A stretch of 64,000 nucleotides of DNA. Origin: Aequorivita vitellina (GTDB lineage: Bacteria > Bacteroidota > Bacteroidia > Flavobacteriales > Flavobacteriaceae). Positions 8,744-17,014 of this stretch are shown one piece after another. The translations under genes were made by a program, and so were the position numbers. The stretch is taken from NCBI RefSeq assembly GCF_022008365.1, contig NZ_JAIRBA010000002.1:1-64000 (forward strand). The letters are read 5' to 3'. The notes under the pieces are model-generated. The model did no database searches. It had not been told where the DNA came from and saw only the letters and a program-made list of their open reading frames with translations. Position 1 is the stretch's first letter. Each line of letters begins with the position of its first letter.

Positions 8744-9448
8744 ATGAAGGTAGTAGTTATAGGACTTGGAAATTTTGGGATGTCCCTAGCCATTCATCTT
8801 TCAAACACCGGCAACGAGGTGATAGGAGCAGATCACGACCTCGAAAAAATTGAACAAATAAAAGACAAAGTAGCACACGCAGTAGCCATAGACGCTACTA
8901 ATGAAAGTGCCTATCAAGCGCTGCCACTAAACAATGCAGATTTGGCTATTATTGCTATTGGTCAGAAAAATGGCGCCTCTATTATGAGTACCGCTATTTT
9001 AAAAAAACTCACTAAAGCAAAAATAATTTCACGTTCCGCATCTGCTTTGGAAGACACGATTTTGGAAGCGATGGGGGTAGATCAAATTATTCATCCGGAG
9101 CAGGAATACGCAGAACGTTTCACCAAAAAAATAAATTTAAAAGGAAGTATAGACAACTTTGAAATTGACGATGAATACTTGGTTTCAGAAATAGAAGTTT
9201 CTAAAACTTTGGTTGGAAAGACAATTCAGGAATTAGATTTTCGCAAAAAATTCAACTTAAATATTATAACTATTATTCGAAAAAAACAGCATACCAATTT
9301 ATTGGGTAGACCCGTTCAAAAACGTGAAGTCGTTGGGCTTCCCACGCCAGATATGGTTTTTCAGCACGGAGATATATTGGCTGTTTTTGGAAGAGATGCA
9401 GATATAAAAAAATACTTAAAAAACCATGCCGACGGTTTTAGCAACTAA
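8744..9448 (+). CDS. trkA: TrkA/KtrA-type NAD-binding potassium channel regulator
   Basis: This 234-residue cytoplasmic protein has one RCK module: an N-terminal Rossmann domain with VVIGLGNFGMSLA and a C-terminal TrkA_C domain from about residue 140. It is half the length of enterobacterial TrkA, which has two modules, so it resembles KtrA. Such proteins form rings under the TrkH/KtrB pore and gate it in response to nucleotides. It lies directly after trkH and its last 23 bases overlap the start of hemD, so all of hemC-trkH-trkA-hemD is probably one transcript. Confidence 0.93.
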   Translation: MKVVVIGLGNFGMSLAIHLSNTGNEVIGADHDLEKIEQIKDKVAHAVAIDATNESAYQALPLNNADLAIIAIGQKNGASIMSTAILKKLTKAKIISRSASALEDTILEAMGVDQIIHPEQEYAERFTKKINLKGSIDNFEIDDEYLVSEIEVSKTLVGKTIQELDFRKKFNLNIITIIRKKQHTNLLGRPVQKREVVGLPTPDMVFQHGDILAVFGRDADIKKYLKNHADGFSN

Positions 9449-10106
9449 AAAATTAAAAGAAAATCAAAGGTCACTTCTGCTTAATGCGGATGTCTCTTTG
9501 GTGGAATACAACGCCATAAAAATTGAATTTGTGCCTTTTACAATTCCTAAAAATATAGTGAACGCTATTTTTACGAGTCAAAATGGGGTGAATTCTTTTT
9601 TCGCGAGTGTGCGTTCAAACAATGCCACTTCACCAGTTATAAATTCTATTAAAAATTGTTTTTGCGTTGGCGAAAAAACAAAAGCACTTTTGGAAGAAAA
9701 TGGTTTAAAAGTGATGAAAATGACCGAATACGCTTCGGAATTGTCTGAATATTTGGTAAAAAATCATAAAAACGACACCTTTCATTTTTTCTGCGGAAAT
9801 ATTAGAAGCGAAGAAATTCCTTCAAAATTGAAAGAAAATAACATTTCATTTAAAGAAATAGAAGTGTATAGAACCGCGTTAAACCCTAAAAAAATTGAAA
9901 GACAGTTTGACGCAATTTTGTTTTTTAGCCCGAGTGGCGTTCGAAGCTTTATTTCAGAAAACAAAATTAATAACAGCGCAGCCATCTGCATAGGAACAAC
10001 AACTGCTTCCGAAGCAAAAAAATATACAGAAAATGTGGTGATATCAAACACTACAACCGTAGAAAGCGTAATTGCAAAAGCGGTAAAAATATTAAATAAC
10101 GAATGA
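9426..10106 (+). CDS. hemD: Uroporphyrinogen-III synthase HemD
   Basis: HemD closes hydroxymethylbilane into uroporphyrinogen III while inverting ring D. The family is poorly conserved, but the 226 residues fit the HEM4 domain. Typical features are AIFTSQNGVNSFF, CFCVGEKTKALLEENG, the FHFFCGNIRSEEIP segment and AILFFSPSGVRSFI, plus a late AICIGTTTASEAKKY. The start lies 23 bases inside trkA; MPTVLATKKLKENQ is the expected N-terminal strand, so the overlap looks real. Position after hemC (through trkHA) and before hemE supports the call. Confidence 0.92.
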   Translation: MPTVLATKKLKENQRSLLLNADVSLVEYNAIKIEFVPFTIPKNIVNAIFTSQNGVNSFFASVRSNNATSPVINSIKNCFCVGEKTKALLEENGLKVMKMTEYASELSEYLVKNHKNDTFHFFCGNIRSEEIPSKLKENNISFKEIEVYRTALNPKKIERQFDAILFFSPSGVRSFISENKINNSAAICIGTTTASEAKKYTENVVISNTTTVESVIAKAVKILNNE

Positions 10107-10174
10107 CTGGATTGAGGGCAGAAGAGTAATACGTACACCTCGCAACTGCAATCAAAGAGACAAAAACTAATGCT

Positions 10175-11203
10175 ATGATTAAAAACGATTTATTTTTAAA
10201 GGCCCTTCGCGGCGAAACTGTTGAAAGACCCCCAGTTTGGATGATGCGCCAAGCCGGAAGATATTTACCGGAATTTCAAGAAATAAAGGCGAAATACGAC
10301 TTTTTTACACGCTGCCAAACGCCGGAACTTGCCAGTGAAATTACCGTGCAACCCATTCGCAGATACGGGATGGATGCGGCAATTTTGTTTAGCGACATCT
10401 TGGTAATTCCGCAAGCAATGAATATTCACGTAGAAATGAAACCAAATTTTGGTCCGTGGGTGCCAGACCCAATTCGTTCACAAAAAGATTTGGAACGCGT
10501 AATTGTTCCAGATATAAATGAAACACTTGGTTACGTTATGGACGCCATAAAAATGACCAAAGAAAAGTTGAATGACGAAGTTCCTCTAATTGGTTTTGCA
10601 GGTAGCCCGTGGACTATTTTATGTTATTGTGTGCAGGGCCAAGGCAGTAAAAATTTCGACAAAGCAAAAGAGTTTTGTTTTACCCAACCCGCTGCAGCAC
10701 ACGAGTTGCTTCAGAAAATAACCGATACTACAATTTTATATTTAAAGGAAAAAGTAAAAGCGGGCGTAAATGCCGTGCAGGTTTTTGACAGTTGGGGCGG
10801 CATGTTATCGCCAGTAGATTATCAAGAATTTAGCTGGCAATATATACAACAGATTATAGATGCATTAAAGGGCGAAACACCTGTAATTGCCTTCGGAAAG
10901 GGATGCTGGTTTGCCTTAGATACTATGGCAAAAAGTGGCGCTTCGGCATTGGGTGTAGATTGGACTTGTTCGCCAAGAAATGCCCGTTATTTAACTGGCG
11001 GCAATATTACTTTGCAAGGAAATTTTGATCCCACACGTCTTTTTAGTCCGCCATCGGAAATAAAGAAAATGGTAAAGCAGATGATAGATGCATTTGGAAA
11101 AGATAAATATATTGTGAATTTAGGTCACGGTATTTTACCAAATATTCCGCTGGAAAATGCAGGTGCTTTTATTGAAGCAGTGAAGGAATACAAACAAGAT
11201 TAG
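10175..11203 (+). CDS. hemE: Uroporphyrinogen decarboxylase HemE
   Basis: HemE removes four carboxyl groups from uroporphyrinogen III to give coproporphyrinogen III. The 342-residue protein shows the family motifs [17 protein letters not shown] near the N-terminus, [23 protein letters not shown], and [15 protein letters not shown] near the C-terminus. It follows hemD after 68 bases and its TAG is directly followed by the ATG of the next gene, with no intergenic base. Confidence 0.98.
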   Translation: MIKNDLFLKALRGETVERPPVWMMRQAGRYLPEFQEIKAKYDFFTRCQTPELASEITVQPIRRYGMDAAILFSDILVIPQAMNIHVEMKPNFGPWVPDPIRSQKDLERVIVPDINETLGYVMDAIKMTKEKLNDEVPLIGFAGSPWTILCYCVQGQGSKNFDKAKEFCFTQPAAAHELLQKITDTTILYLKEKVKAGVNAVQVFDSWGGMLSPVDYQEFSWQYIQQIIDALKGETPVIAFGKGCWFALDTMAKSGASALGVDWTCSPRNARYLTGGNITLQGNFDPTRLFSPPSEIKKMVKQMIDAFGKDKYIVNLGHGILPNIPLENAGAFIEAVKEYKQD

Positions 11204-11686
11204 ATGCTTTGGCGGATTTTTAAGAAGCTGGATTTTATGCAGCTTTTCGGCTTGTTTTGGTTGTTTCTAAAAAATCCTGTTTATGCGTTACCCACTATTT
11301 TTGCTACAAAACGATGTATGAATATTGCGTATCGCGAATACGGAAGTAAGCATCATTTAAGCAATAAAGCAAACGCATTTAGACATGCGCTTTGGGTTGT
11401 TTTAATAATCAAAAGATGCTTAAAATGGCGCGACAACGAAGAAAAAGTTAAGACGTGGGCGAAAGCATTTACCGATTGGCACGAAGATTTTTCGCCCAAC
11501 GAAGCTTTGGAACGCACTATGGATTTGCACAATAATGCGGTGGGAGTTATTCTTTTTGAAAAAATAAAAGATAAAAGTGAAGCAGAAATTGTTTCCTTTT
11601 TAAAACGAAAAGCTTCGGAAGCAGTGCAAATTAAAACTGTGAACGACGTTGAGAATATTGAGACAGATTTAATTTACATAGTATGA
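11204..11686 (+). CDS. DUF6973-like conserved protein in heme operon
   Basis: This 160-residue protein of unknown function starts immediately after hemE. It has a short hydrophobic region near residues 10-30. Two motifs stand out: NKANAFRHALWVV around residue 55, and WHEDFSPNEALERTMDLHNN around residue 95. Their conserved His, Arg, Glu and Asn residues resemble the DUF6973 group that I associate with Flavobacteria. The motif spacing could suit a small hydrolase or metal site, but that is a guess. Zero spacing to hemE argues for translation coupling and for a role linked to this operon. Confidence 0.65.
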   Translation: MLWRIFKKLDFMQLFGLFWLFLKNPVYALPTIFATKRCMNIAYREYGSKHHLSNKANAFRHALWVVLIIKRCLKWRDNEEKVKTWAKAFTDWHEDFSPNEALERTMDLHNNAVGVILFEKIKDKSEAEIVSFLKRKASEAVQIKTVNDVENIETDLIYIV

Positions 11687-11695
11687 TTTGTCCGT

Positions 11696-11733
11696 TCGAG
11701 CGCAGTCGAGAACTCCGTCTCGACTGCGCTCGA
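11696..11733. repeat. REP-like palindrome, 16-bp arms
   Basis: TCGAGCGCAGTCGAGA (11696-11711) and its exact reverse complement (11718-11733) flank a 6-base loop. It sits in a 66-bp gap inside the operon and is much more GC-rich than its surroundings. It looks like a repetitive extragenic palindrome; the element at 51743-51786 shares its core. Confidence 0.8.
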
Positions 11734-11752
11734 CCAGACAGAAGTTTGACCA

Positions 11753-12511
11753 ATGATAAAAAACATTCTAAAAGGAATAAAAGCTTACACAGGAACTTTC
11801 AATCTCATCAATAAACTTGGGCTTTGGAAGTACTTTGGCGTGCCAATGGCCATCAGTTTTTTTACTGCTGTATTAATTGGATTTTCGGCTTGGGGTTTGA
11901 GTGATAATCTGGGGGCATTCATTTCAAAAATATGGTTTTGGGAATGGGGTGCAGAAACTTTTAGAACAATCAGCGAATTTATTGGAGCACTTATAATTAT
12001 TGCTTTTGGACTTATAATTTACCGCCACGTTGTAATGGCATTAAGCGCACCGTTTATGAGCCCAGTTTCAGAAAAAATTGAAAAGCATCTTTTTGGAACA
12101 AACCATTCGCACAGGAATACTTCAAACGCAGCACAGCTATGGCGTGGCGTTCGAATAAACGTTCGGAATTTAGTAATGGAGTTATTGCTTACAATTCCAA
12201 TAATTTTGATAGGTTTTATACCTGTAATAGGAATTATTTCGTCGGTGCTTTTGTTTTTGGTGCAGTGCTATTACGCAGGCTTTGGAAACATGGATTACAC
12301 GTTGGAACGGCATTATAAATATTCGGAGAGCATTCAATTTGTGCGCGCAAATCGGGGTTTGGCAATAGGCAATGGCATTGTTTTTATGCTCATGCTTTTA
12401 ATTCCCGTTGTGGGAATAATTTTAGTTTTACCACTTTCAGTAACAGCGGCTAGTACCGAGACTTTAAGAGTTTTGGAAAATTCGAAGGCAATAAAAAGAA
12501 ATATTCAATGA
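11753..12511 (+). CDS. EI24/CysZ-like membrane protein
   Basis: This 252-residue integral membrane protein resembles the EI24 (etoposide-induced 2.4 / CysZ) domain family. Long hydrophobic segments lie at about residues 30-50, 80-105, 145-175 and 210-235, with the family features SAPFMSPVSEKIE and a C-terminal LPLSVTAASTETL. CysZ relatives move sulfate, but most EI24 homologues are uncharacterised and I do not assign a substrate. The stop codon overlaps the hemF start by four bases (ATGA), so it is probably co-translated with hemF. Confidence 0.85.
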   Translation: MIKNILKGIKAYTGTFNLINKLGLWKYFGVPMAISFFTAVLIGFSAWGLSDNLGAFISKIWFWEWGAETFRTISEFIGALIIIAFGLIIYRHVVMALSAPFMSPVSEKIEKHLFGTNHSHRNTSNAAQLWRGVRINVRNLVMELLLTIPIILIGFIPVIGIISSVLLFLVQCYYAGFGNMDYTLERHYKYSESIQFVRANRGLAIGNGIVFMLMLLIPVVGIILVLPLSVTAASTETLRVLENSKAIKRNIQ

Positions 12512-13416
12512 AAAAACAATTTGTAGCATATATAAAAAATTTGCAAAACGAAATCACTTCAGCTTTGGAAGAAATTGACGGGAAAGCAACGTTTAAAGAA
12601 GATAAATGGAAACGTGACGAAGGAGGCGGTGGCCAAACCCGGGTAATTGAAAACGGAGCTGTTTTTGAAAAAGGCGGCGTAAACATCAGTGAAGTGCACG
12701 GAAAATTACCCGAAAGCATGCAGCAATATTTTGGTGTAAAAGACGCCGATTTCTTCGCTTGTGGATTGAGTTTAGTACTTCACCCAAAAAGTCCGATGGT
12801 GCCAACAGTGCATGCAAACTGGCGCTATTTTGAAATGTACGATTCCGAAGGAAATATCGTGGATAGTTGGTTTGGCGGCGGACAAGATTTAACGCCCTAT
12901 TATTTGTTTGAAGAAGATGCAATACATTTTCATCAAATATGCAAAACCGCTTGCGATAAGCACAATCCAGCGTTTTACGAAACTTATAAAAAACGGTGCG
13001 ACGAATATTTTTGGAACACACATCGCAATGAAGCGCGTGGCATTGGCGGCTTATTCTTCGATTATTTGAAAGAAACTGATACCATGAAAATGCAAGATTG
13101 GTATAACTTTGTAACCGAAATTGGCAACAGCTTTTTAGATTGCTATCTTCCCATAGTTGAAAAAAGAAAGGATATTTTATATACCGAAGAAAACAGAAAT
13201 TGGCAGGAAATTCGTCGCGGACGTTATGTTGAATTCAATTTGGTTCACGATAAAGGAACGCTTTTCGGATTGAGAACCAATGGCAGAATTGAAAGTATTT
13301 TGATGAGTTTGCCACCACACGTGCAATGGAAATACGATCATCATCCAGAAAAAGGAAGTGAAGAAGAGAAGCTTGTTGAGGTTCTGGAGAATCCAAAAAA
13401 TTGGGTGAAAAGTTAA
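12508..13416 (+). CDS. hemF: Oxygen-dependent coproporphyrinogen-III oxidase HemF
   Basis: HemF uses O2 to convert coproporphyrinogen III to protoporphyrinogen IX. The 302 residues carry the highly conserved blocks GGGGQTRVIENGAVFEKGG, VHANWRYFE, SWFGGGQDLTPYYLFEED, RGIGGLFFDYL, and RYVEFNLVHDKGTLFGLRT near the C-terminus. Use of this enzyme rather than a radical-SAM HemN in the operon indicates aerobic heme synthesis. The start overlaps the EI24-like gene. The stop codon lies within the left arm of the inverted repeat that brackets the next gene. Confidence 0.98.
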   Translation: MKKQFVAYIKNLQNEITSALEEIDGKATFKEDKWKRDEGGGGQTRVIENGAVFEKGGVNISEVHGKLPESMQQYFGVKDADFFACGLSLVLHPKSPMVPTVHANWRYFEMYDSEGNIVDSWFGGGQDLTPYYLFEEDAIHFHQICKTACDKHNPAFYETYKKRCDEYFWNTHRNEARGIGGLFFDYLKETDTMKMQDWYNFVTEIGNSFLDCYLPIVEKRKDILYTEENRNWQEIRRGRYVEFNLVHDKGTLFGLRTNGRIESILMSLPPHVQWKYDHHPEKGSEEEKLVEVLENPKNWVKS

Positions 13417-13441
13417 AAGTTTACAGCTTAAAGTTTACAGC
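13411..13441. repeat. Left inverted repeat flanking the four-helix-bundle gene
   Basis: This 31-bp arm starts inside the hemF stop region and ends exactly before the next ATG. It matches the reverse complement of 13804-13834 at 26 of 31 positions, including an 11-bp identical run (ACAGCTTAAAG). Confidence 0.7.
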
Positions 13442-13801
13442 ATGGTTGATTATAGAAATTATATAGTTTGGCAAAAATCACATAGATTAGTCATTGATAT
13501 ATATAAAACCACTGCTTCATTTCCTAAAAGCGAACAATTTAACTTTACCTCACAAATTAACAGGGCGGCGCTGTCAATTCCAATAAATATTGTTGAAGGT
13601 TGTGGTCGAGAAACTCAAAAGGAATTAGTAAGGTTTTTATATATTTCCTCAGGTTCTGCACACGAATTAGAATATTTAATTCAAGCTGCTACCGAACTCA
13701 ATTTTATTGACTCCAATGAATCTTTAAAATTACTATCAGAAGTTGCTGAAATAAAAAAAATGCTTTACGCATTAATTCAAACAATAAAAAAACAACTCTA
13801 A
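13442..13801 (+). CDS. Four-helix-bundle protein (23S rRNA intervening-sequence type)
   Basis: This 119-residue protein belongs to the S23/IVP four-helix-bundle family, first known from open reading frames in intervening sequences of bacterial 23S rRNA. Typical features are the N-terminal DYRNYIVWQKSHRLVIDIY, the QINRAALSIPINIVEGCGR segment, RFLYISSGSAHELEYLI and a charged C-terminal helix. Members pack as small helical oligomers and some bind nucleic acid; the cellular role is unclear. The gene is bracketed by imperfect 31-bp inverted repeats that abut hemF and hemB, which suggests a small mobile insert in the operon. Confidence 0.93.
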   Translation: MVDYRNYIVWQKSHRLVIDIYKTTASFPKSEQFNFTSQINRAALSIPINIVEGCGRETQKELVRFLYISSGSAHELEYLIQAATELNFIDSNESLKLLSEVAEIKKMLYALIQTIKKQL

Positions 13802-13803
13802 AA

Positions 13804-13834
13804 GCTTTATGCTTTAAGCTGTTAACTTTAAACT
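13804..13834. repeat. Right inverted repeat flanking the four-helix-bundle gene
   Basis: This is the partner of 13411-13441. It begins two bases after the four-helix-bundle stop codon and ends six bases before hemB. Folding of the two arms in RNA would loop the whole gene out as a long hairpin, as in rRNA intervening sequences. Confidence 0.7.
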
Positions 13835-13840
13835 AGAAAT

Positions 13841-14830
13841 ATGTACCCGTTAAGAAGAAACCGAAGATTGCGAACCAATGAAAGTATGCGAAGCTTGGTT
13901 CGCGAAACTATCATTAGCCCAAACGACTTTATAGCGCCACTTTTTGTGGTGGAAGGAAAGGGCGTAAAAGAAGAAATTGCTTCCATGCCCAATTATTTTA
14001 GACTGAGTTTAGATTTGCTTGAAAAGGAAGTAAAGGAACTATGGAAACTTGGTTTAAAATCTGTTTTGCTTTTTGTAAAAGTGGATGATAAGCTGAAAGA
14101 CAATACTGGTAAAGAAGCATTAAACCCTGATGGTTTGATGCAGCGAGCCATAAAAACAGTGAAAAATGCAGTGCCAGAAATGATTGTAATGACTGATGTG
14201 GCTATGGATCCTTTTTCCAATTTTGGTCACGATGGAATTGTTTCTGAAGGACAAATTCTTAATGACGACACCAATGCAGTTTTAGCAGAAATGTCGTTAA
14301 GTCACGCCATGGCTGGTGCCGATGTTGTTGCGCCCAGCGATATGATGGACGGTCGCATTTTTGAAATACGAACACTTTTAGAAGACGAAGGTTTCTTCAA
14401 TACGGGAATTATGGCCTACAGTGCAAAATATGCTTCAGCTTTTTACGGCCCTTTCCGCAATGCGTTGGACTCAGCCCCAGTAGATGTAAAGGATATTCCG
14501 AAGGATAAAAAAACCTATCAAATGGATTTTGCAAACCGCGAAGAAGCTATCCGCGAAACTATAATGGATATTGACGAAGGCGCCGATATTGTGATGGTAA
14601 AACCCGGACTGTGCTATTTAGATATTGTTCGCGAAATTAAGGATGCTGTAAACGTTCCTGTGGCGGTGTATCAAGTTAGTGGCGAATATGCAATGCTAAA
14701 AGCTGCCGCAGAAAAAGGGTGGCTAGATCACGATGCTGTAATGATGGAGCAAATTACCGCAATAAAAAGAGCGGGTGCGTCACTTATTGCCAGCTATTTT
14801 GCAAAAGATGTTGCGAAACTGATTAATTAG
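13841..14830 (+). CDS. hemB: Porphobilinogen synthase HemB
   Basis: HemB condenses two 5-aminolevulinate molecules to porphobilinogen. The 329 residues contain PLFVVEGKGVKEEIASMP, the metal segment DVAMDPFSNFGHDGIV, the Schiff-base lysine region YSAKYASAFYGPFR, and the second active-site lysine in DIVMVKPGLCYLDIV. The metal segment has Ala and Asp where zinc enzymes have a Cys triad, so this is the Mg-dependent, aspartate-rich type. It is the last recognisable heme gene of the operon and follows the right inverted repeat by six bases. Confidence 0.98.
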   Translation: MYPLRRNRRLRTNESMRSLVRETIISPNDFIAPLFVVEGKGVKEEIASMPNYFRLSLDLLEKEVKELWKLGLKSVLLFVKVDDKLKDNTGKEALNPDGLMQRAIKTVKNAVPEMIVMTDVAMDPFSNFGHDGIVSEGQILNDDTNAVLAEMSLSHAMAGADVVAPSDMMDGRIFEIRTLLEDEGFFNTGIMAYSAKYASAFYGPFRNALDSAPVDVKDIPKDKKTYQMDFANREEAIRETIMDIDEGADIVMVKPGLCYLDIVREIKDAVNVPVAVYQVSGEYAMLKAAAEKGWLDHDAVMMEQITAIKRAGASLIASYFAKDVAKLIN

Positions 14831-14875
14831 CAAAATTTTATTACATCGGATGCATATTTCGAATACATTTGTGCT

Positions 14876-15235
14876 GTGAAACACATCGAAAAACATATCG
14901 ATAGACTTTTCATTTCTATTGCCATCTTTTTGGTTTTCGGAAATGTGGTTTTTGCTCATGAAGCTATTACAATTAATAGCCAATTGGCCGTTCTATCTGA
15001 GCTTCAAGATGAAGACCAAGGTAAACCATTTGTTTTTGATGCAATTTCTGTTGGCGAAGTTTCGCAGACTGTTTCGCAGAATGAATATTTAGGTTTAGAT
15101 TTGGGGGGAGCGTTTGTAACGCACCAAAACCTTCCGTTTGCCCATGTTTCGTTAAACTACAAATGTTATTACGCTTCAAAAGACAAGCGAGAGCTTATCT
15201 TTAAGCATCTGTTTCCATTCCATTTTTTTTGGTGA
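14876..15235 (+). CDS. Small exported or membrane protein, unknown
   Basis: I do not recognise this 119-residue protein. It starts with GTG, 45 bases after hemB. A single hydrophobic stretch, FISIAIFLVFGNVVFAHEA at about residues 12-30, could be a signal peptide ending at FAH-EA or an N-terminal anchor. The rest is polar, and the C-terminus is an aromatic and His-rich tail (KHLFPFHFFW). Codon use is like that of its neighbours. It may be the end of the heme transcript or the start of a new unit with the next gene. Without a clear ribosome-binding site the exact start is uncertain. Confidence 0.55.
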   Translation: MKHIEKHIDRLFISIAIFLVFGNVVFAHEAITINSQLAVLSELQDEDQGKPFVFDAISVGEVSQTVSQNEYLGLDLGGAFVTHQNLPFAHVSLNYKCYYASKDKRELIFKHLFPFHFFW

Positions 15236-15318
15236 GTTTTTGATGGTTCTTCAGCTTGTTTAATTACTTATTCAAGCATTTACTTATTCAAATTTATTCA
15301 CTTAAAAATTTATTTATC

Positions 15319-15789
15319 ATGGAATTAAACACAACCCTAGTTGGGGTAGTTATACTATTATTAGTTTTTGTGCCAATTATATATTTAGTTATTAAAACTA
15401 CAGGGAAAGAAAAGAAAATTAGAAAGGCTATTTCGCAACTTTCGCTGAACAATGGTATTCAATTAAAAAACATCGATTTTATTGGCAATTGCATTATTGC
15501 CGTGGATGAAAATTCTAAGAAACTAATCTATTCTTCAAAATCTAATCCAACGGCAGATTTTAAGATTATCGATATGACAGAAATGAAGGATTGCCGTGCT
15601 AAAAGTATAAAACAATCTGACAAAATCCTTGATTGGGTAGGGTTGGAGTTTGTTGCAAAAACGGGCCGGTTCGAAATTCCTTTCTATATTGAAACAAACG
15701 ACGAAGAATTCACAAAAGATCCCTATGTATGTTTGCAAGATGCCAAACGCTGGGAAATCACTTTAAAACCGTTGCTTAAAGCTTCGTAA
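15319..15789 (+). CDS. Membrane-anchored protein of unknown function
   Basis: This 156-residue protein has one N-terminal membrane segment (VGVVILLLVFVPIIYLVIK, residues 8-26). A soluble domain of about 125 residues follows, rich in alternating strands, and I cannot match it to a named family. I start it at the ATG at 15319 rather than an in-frame ATG 63 bases upstream. The upstream part encodes a poor extra segment, and MELNTTLVG is a normal short lead-in to the membrane helix. It is followed by a strong terminator at 15808. Confidence 0.6.
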   Translation: MELNTTLVGVVILLLVFVPIIYLVIKTTGKEKKIRKAISQLSLNNGIQLKNIDFIGNCIIAVDENSKKLIYSSKSNPTADFKIIDMTEMKDCRAKSIKQSDKILDWVGLEFVAKTGRFEIPFYIETNDEEFTKDPYVCLQDAKRWEITLKPLLKAS

Positions 15790-15807
15790 TAAATTGTATT
15801 ATACTAC

Positions 15808-15834
15808 AAACCGCCCCTTATGGCGGTTTTTTTA
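15808..15834 (+). terminator. Terminator after the heme region
   Basis: AAACCGCC and GGCGGTTT form the stem around a CCTTAT loop, followed by a T-run. It ends the plus-strand run of genes that begins at hemA. Confidence 0.85.
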
Positions 15835-15907
15835 TGTAATTAACAAAGTGTTGCACTTAAAAATTGTTATAAATCTTTATTTTAGATGAAAATTATCTCA
15901 GCTACTT

Positions 15908-17014
15908 ATGACATTATTAATCGTCTATGCATTTATCTCTATTTTCATTTCTTTTTTGTGCTCCATTTTAGAAGCGGCGCTGCTAAGCTTTACACCCACT
16001 TATCTGCGAATGAAAACTACTGAAGGAAAATCGTATGCCACTTCATTAACTAATTTTAAAAAGGATATTGACAAACCTTTAATAGCCATTCTCACTTTAA
16101 ATACCATTGCCCATACAGTTGGTGCAATTTTGGTGGGAGTGCAAGCCGAAAAACTTCCTTTTAAAGTTGAAATTTTAGGCATGAATATAGTTGGAATAGT
16201 TTCAGCTATAATGACGATTCTAATTCTAATAGTCTCTGAAATTATCCCTAAAACTATTGGCGCTACCTATTGGAAAAAGTTAGGGTCGTTTACAGCTCTT
16301 TTTTTAAAACTAATTATTTTTCCCTTAAAATATACCGGTATTCTTTGGATACTTATGCTCGTAACGCGCATGGTTGGCAAATCTGCTCACGTGAGCACTA
16401 TGAGCCGCGAAGAATTTATGGCAATAACCGATGCCGCCGAAGAAGAAGGGGTTTTTGAAGAAAACGAAACAACCGTAATTAAAAACTTGCTGGTGTTTAA
16501 AAGTGTACACGCAAAAGATGTAATGACGCCTTTTACCGTGGTTACTTTAGAAGATGAAACAAAAAGTCTCGAAGCTTTTCACCAAAACCATAAAAGTCTG
16601 CGTTTTTCGCGCATCCCGGTATATAAAGATAAATCGCACAACATTACAGGATTTGTACTTCGCGATGATGTGCTTGAAGAAATTGTGGAAGATCGCGGCG
16701 ATAAATTGTTGAGCGACTTAAAACGGGAAATTTTTGTGGTTTCGGCCGAAAAACCAATCCCCGAACTCTTTGAAACCTTCATAAAACAACGGGTGCATAT
16801 TGCCTCTGTTGTTGACGATTTTGGAAATACCATTGGCGTGGTGACAATGGAAGATATTATTGAAACCCTTTTGGGGCTCGAAATTATGGACGAGAGCGAC
16901 AGTATTGAAGATATGCAACTACAAGCCCGTAAAAACTGGGAAAAACGTGCCAAACGAATGGGTATTCAAATAAATGAAGATATTCTAAAAAAGGATGAGG
17001 AGAAAGACCAATAA
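15908..17014 (+). CDS. CNNM/DUF21-CBS domain membrane protein
   Basis: This 368-residue protein has a DUF21 (CNNM) transmembrane domain at about residues 1-180 and a tandem CBS pair at about 200-330, with the link VHAKDVMTPFTVV and the second repeat IASVVDDFGNTIGVVTMEDI. Relatives export Mg2+ or Co2+ or regulate ion balance, and many are misnamed hemolysins. The C-terminal CorC_HlyC domain found in longer members is absent; the protein ends soon after the CBS pair. The stop shares one base with the ogt start, so the two are probably co-translated. The transported ion is unknown. Confidence 0.88.
   Translation: MTLLIVYAFISIFISFLCSILEAALLSFTPTYLRMKTTEGKSYATSLTNFKKDIDKPLIAILTLNTIAHTVGAILVGVQAEKLPFKVEILGMNIVGIVSAIMTILILIVSEIIPKTIGATYWKKLGSFTALFLKLIIFPLKYTGILWILMLVTRMVGKSAHVSTMSREEFMAITDAAEEEGVFEENETTVIKNLLVFKSVHAKDVMTPFTVVTLEDETKSLEAFHQNHKSLRFSRIPVYKDKSHNITGFVLRDDVLEEIVEDRGDKLLSDLKREIFVVSAEKPIPELFETFIKQRVHIASVVDDFGNTIGVVTMEDIIETLLGLEIMDESDSIEDMQLQARKNWEKRAKRMGIQINEDILKKDEEKDQ

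Noticed and set aside
15256-15318. Upstream in-frame ATG for the membrane-anchored protein at 15319
   Set aside because: The extension is a poor second hydrophobic stretch in AT-rich DNA; the ATG at 15319 gives a normal anchor.
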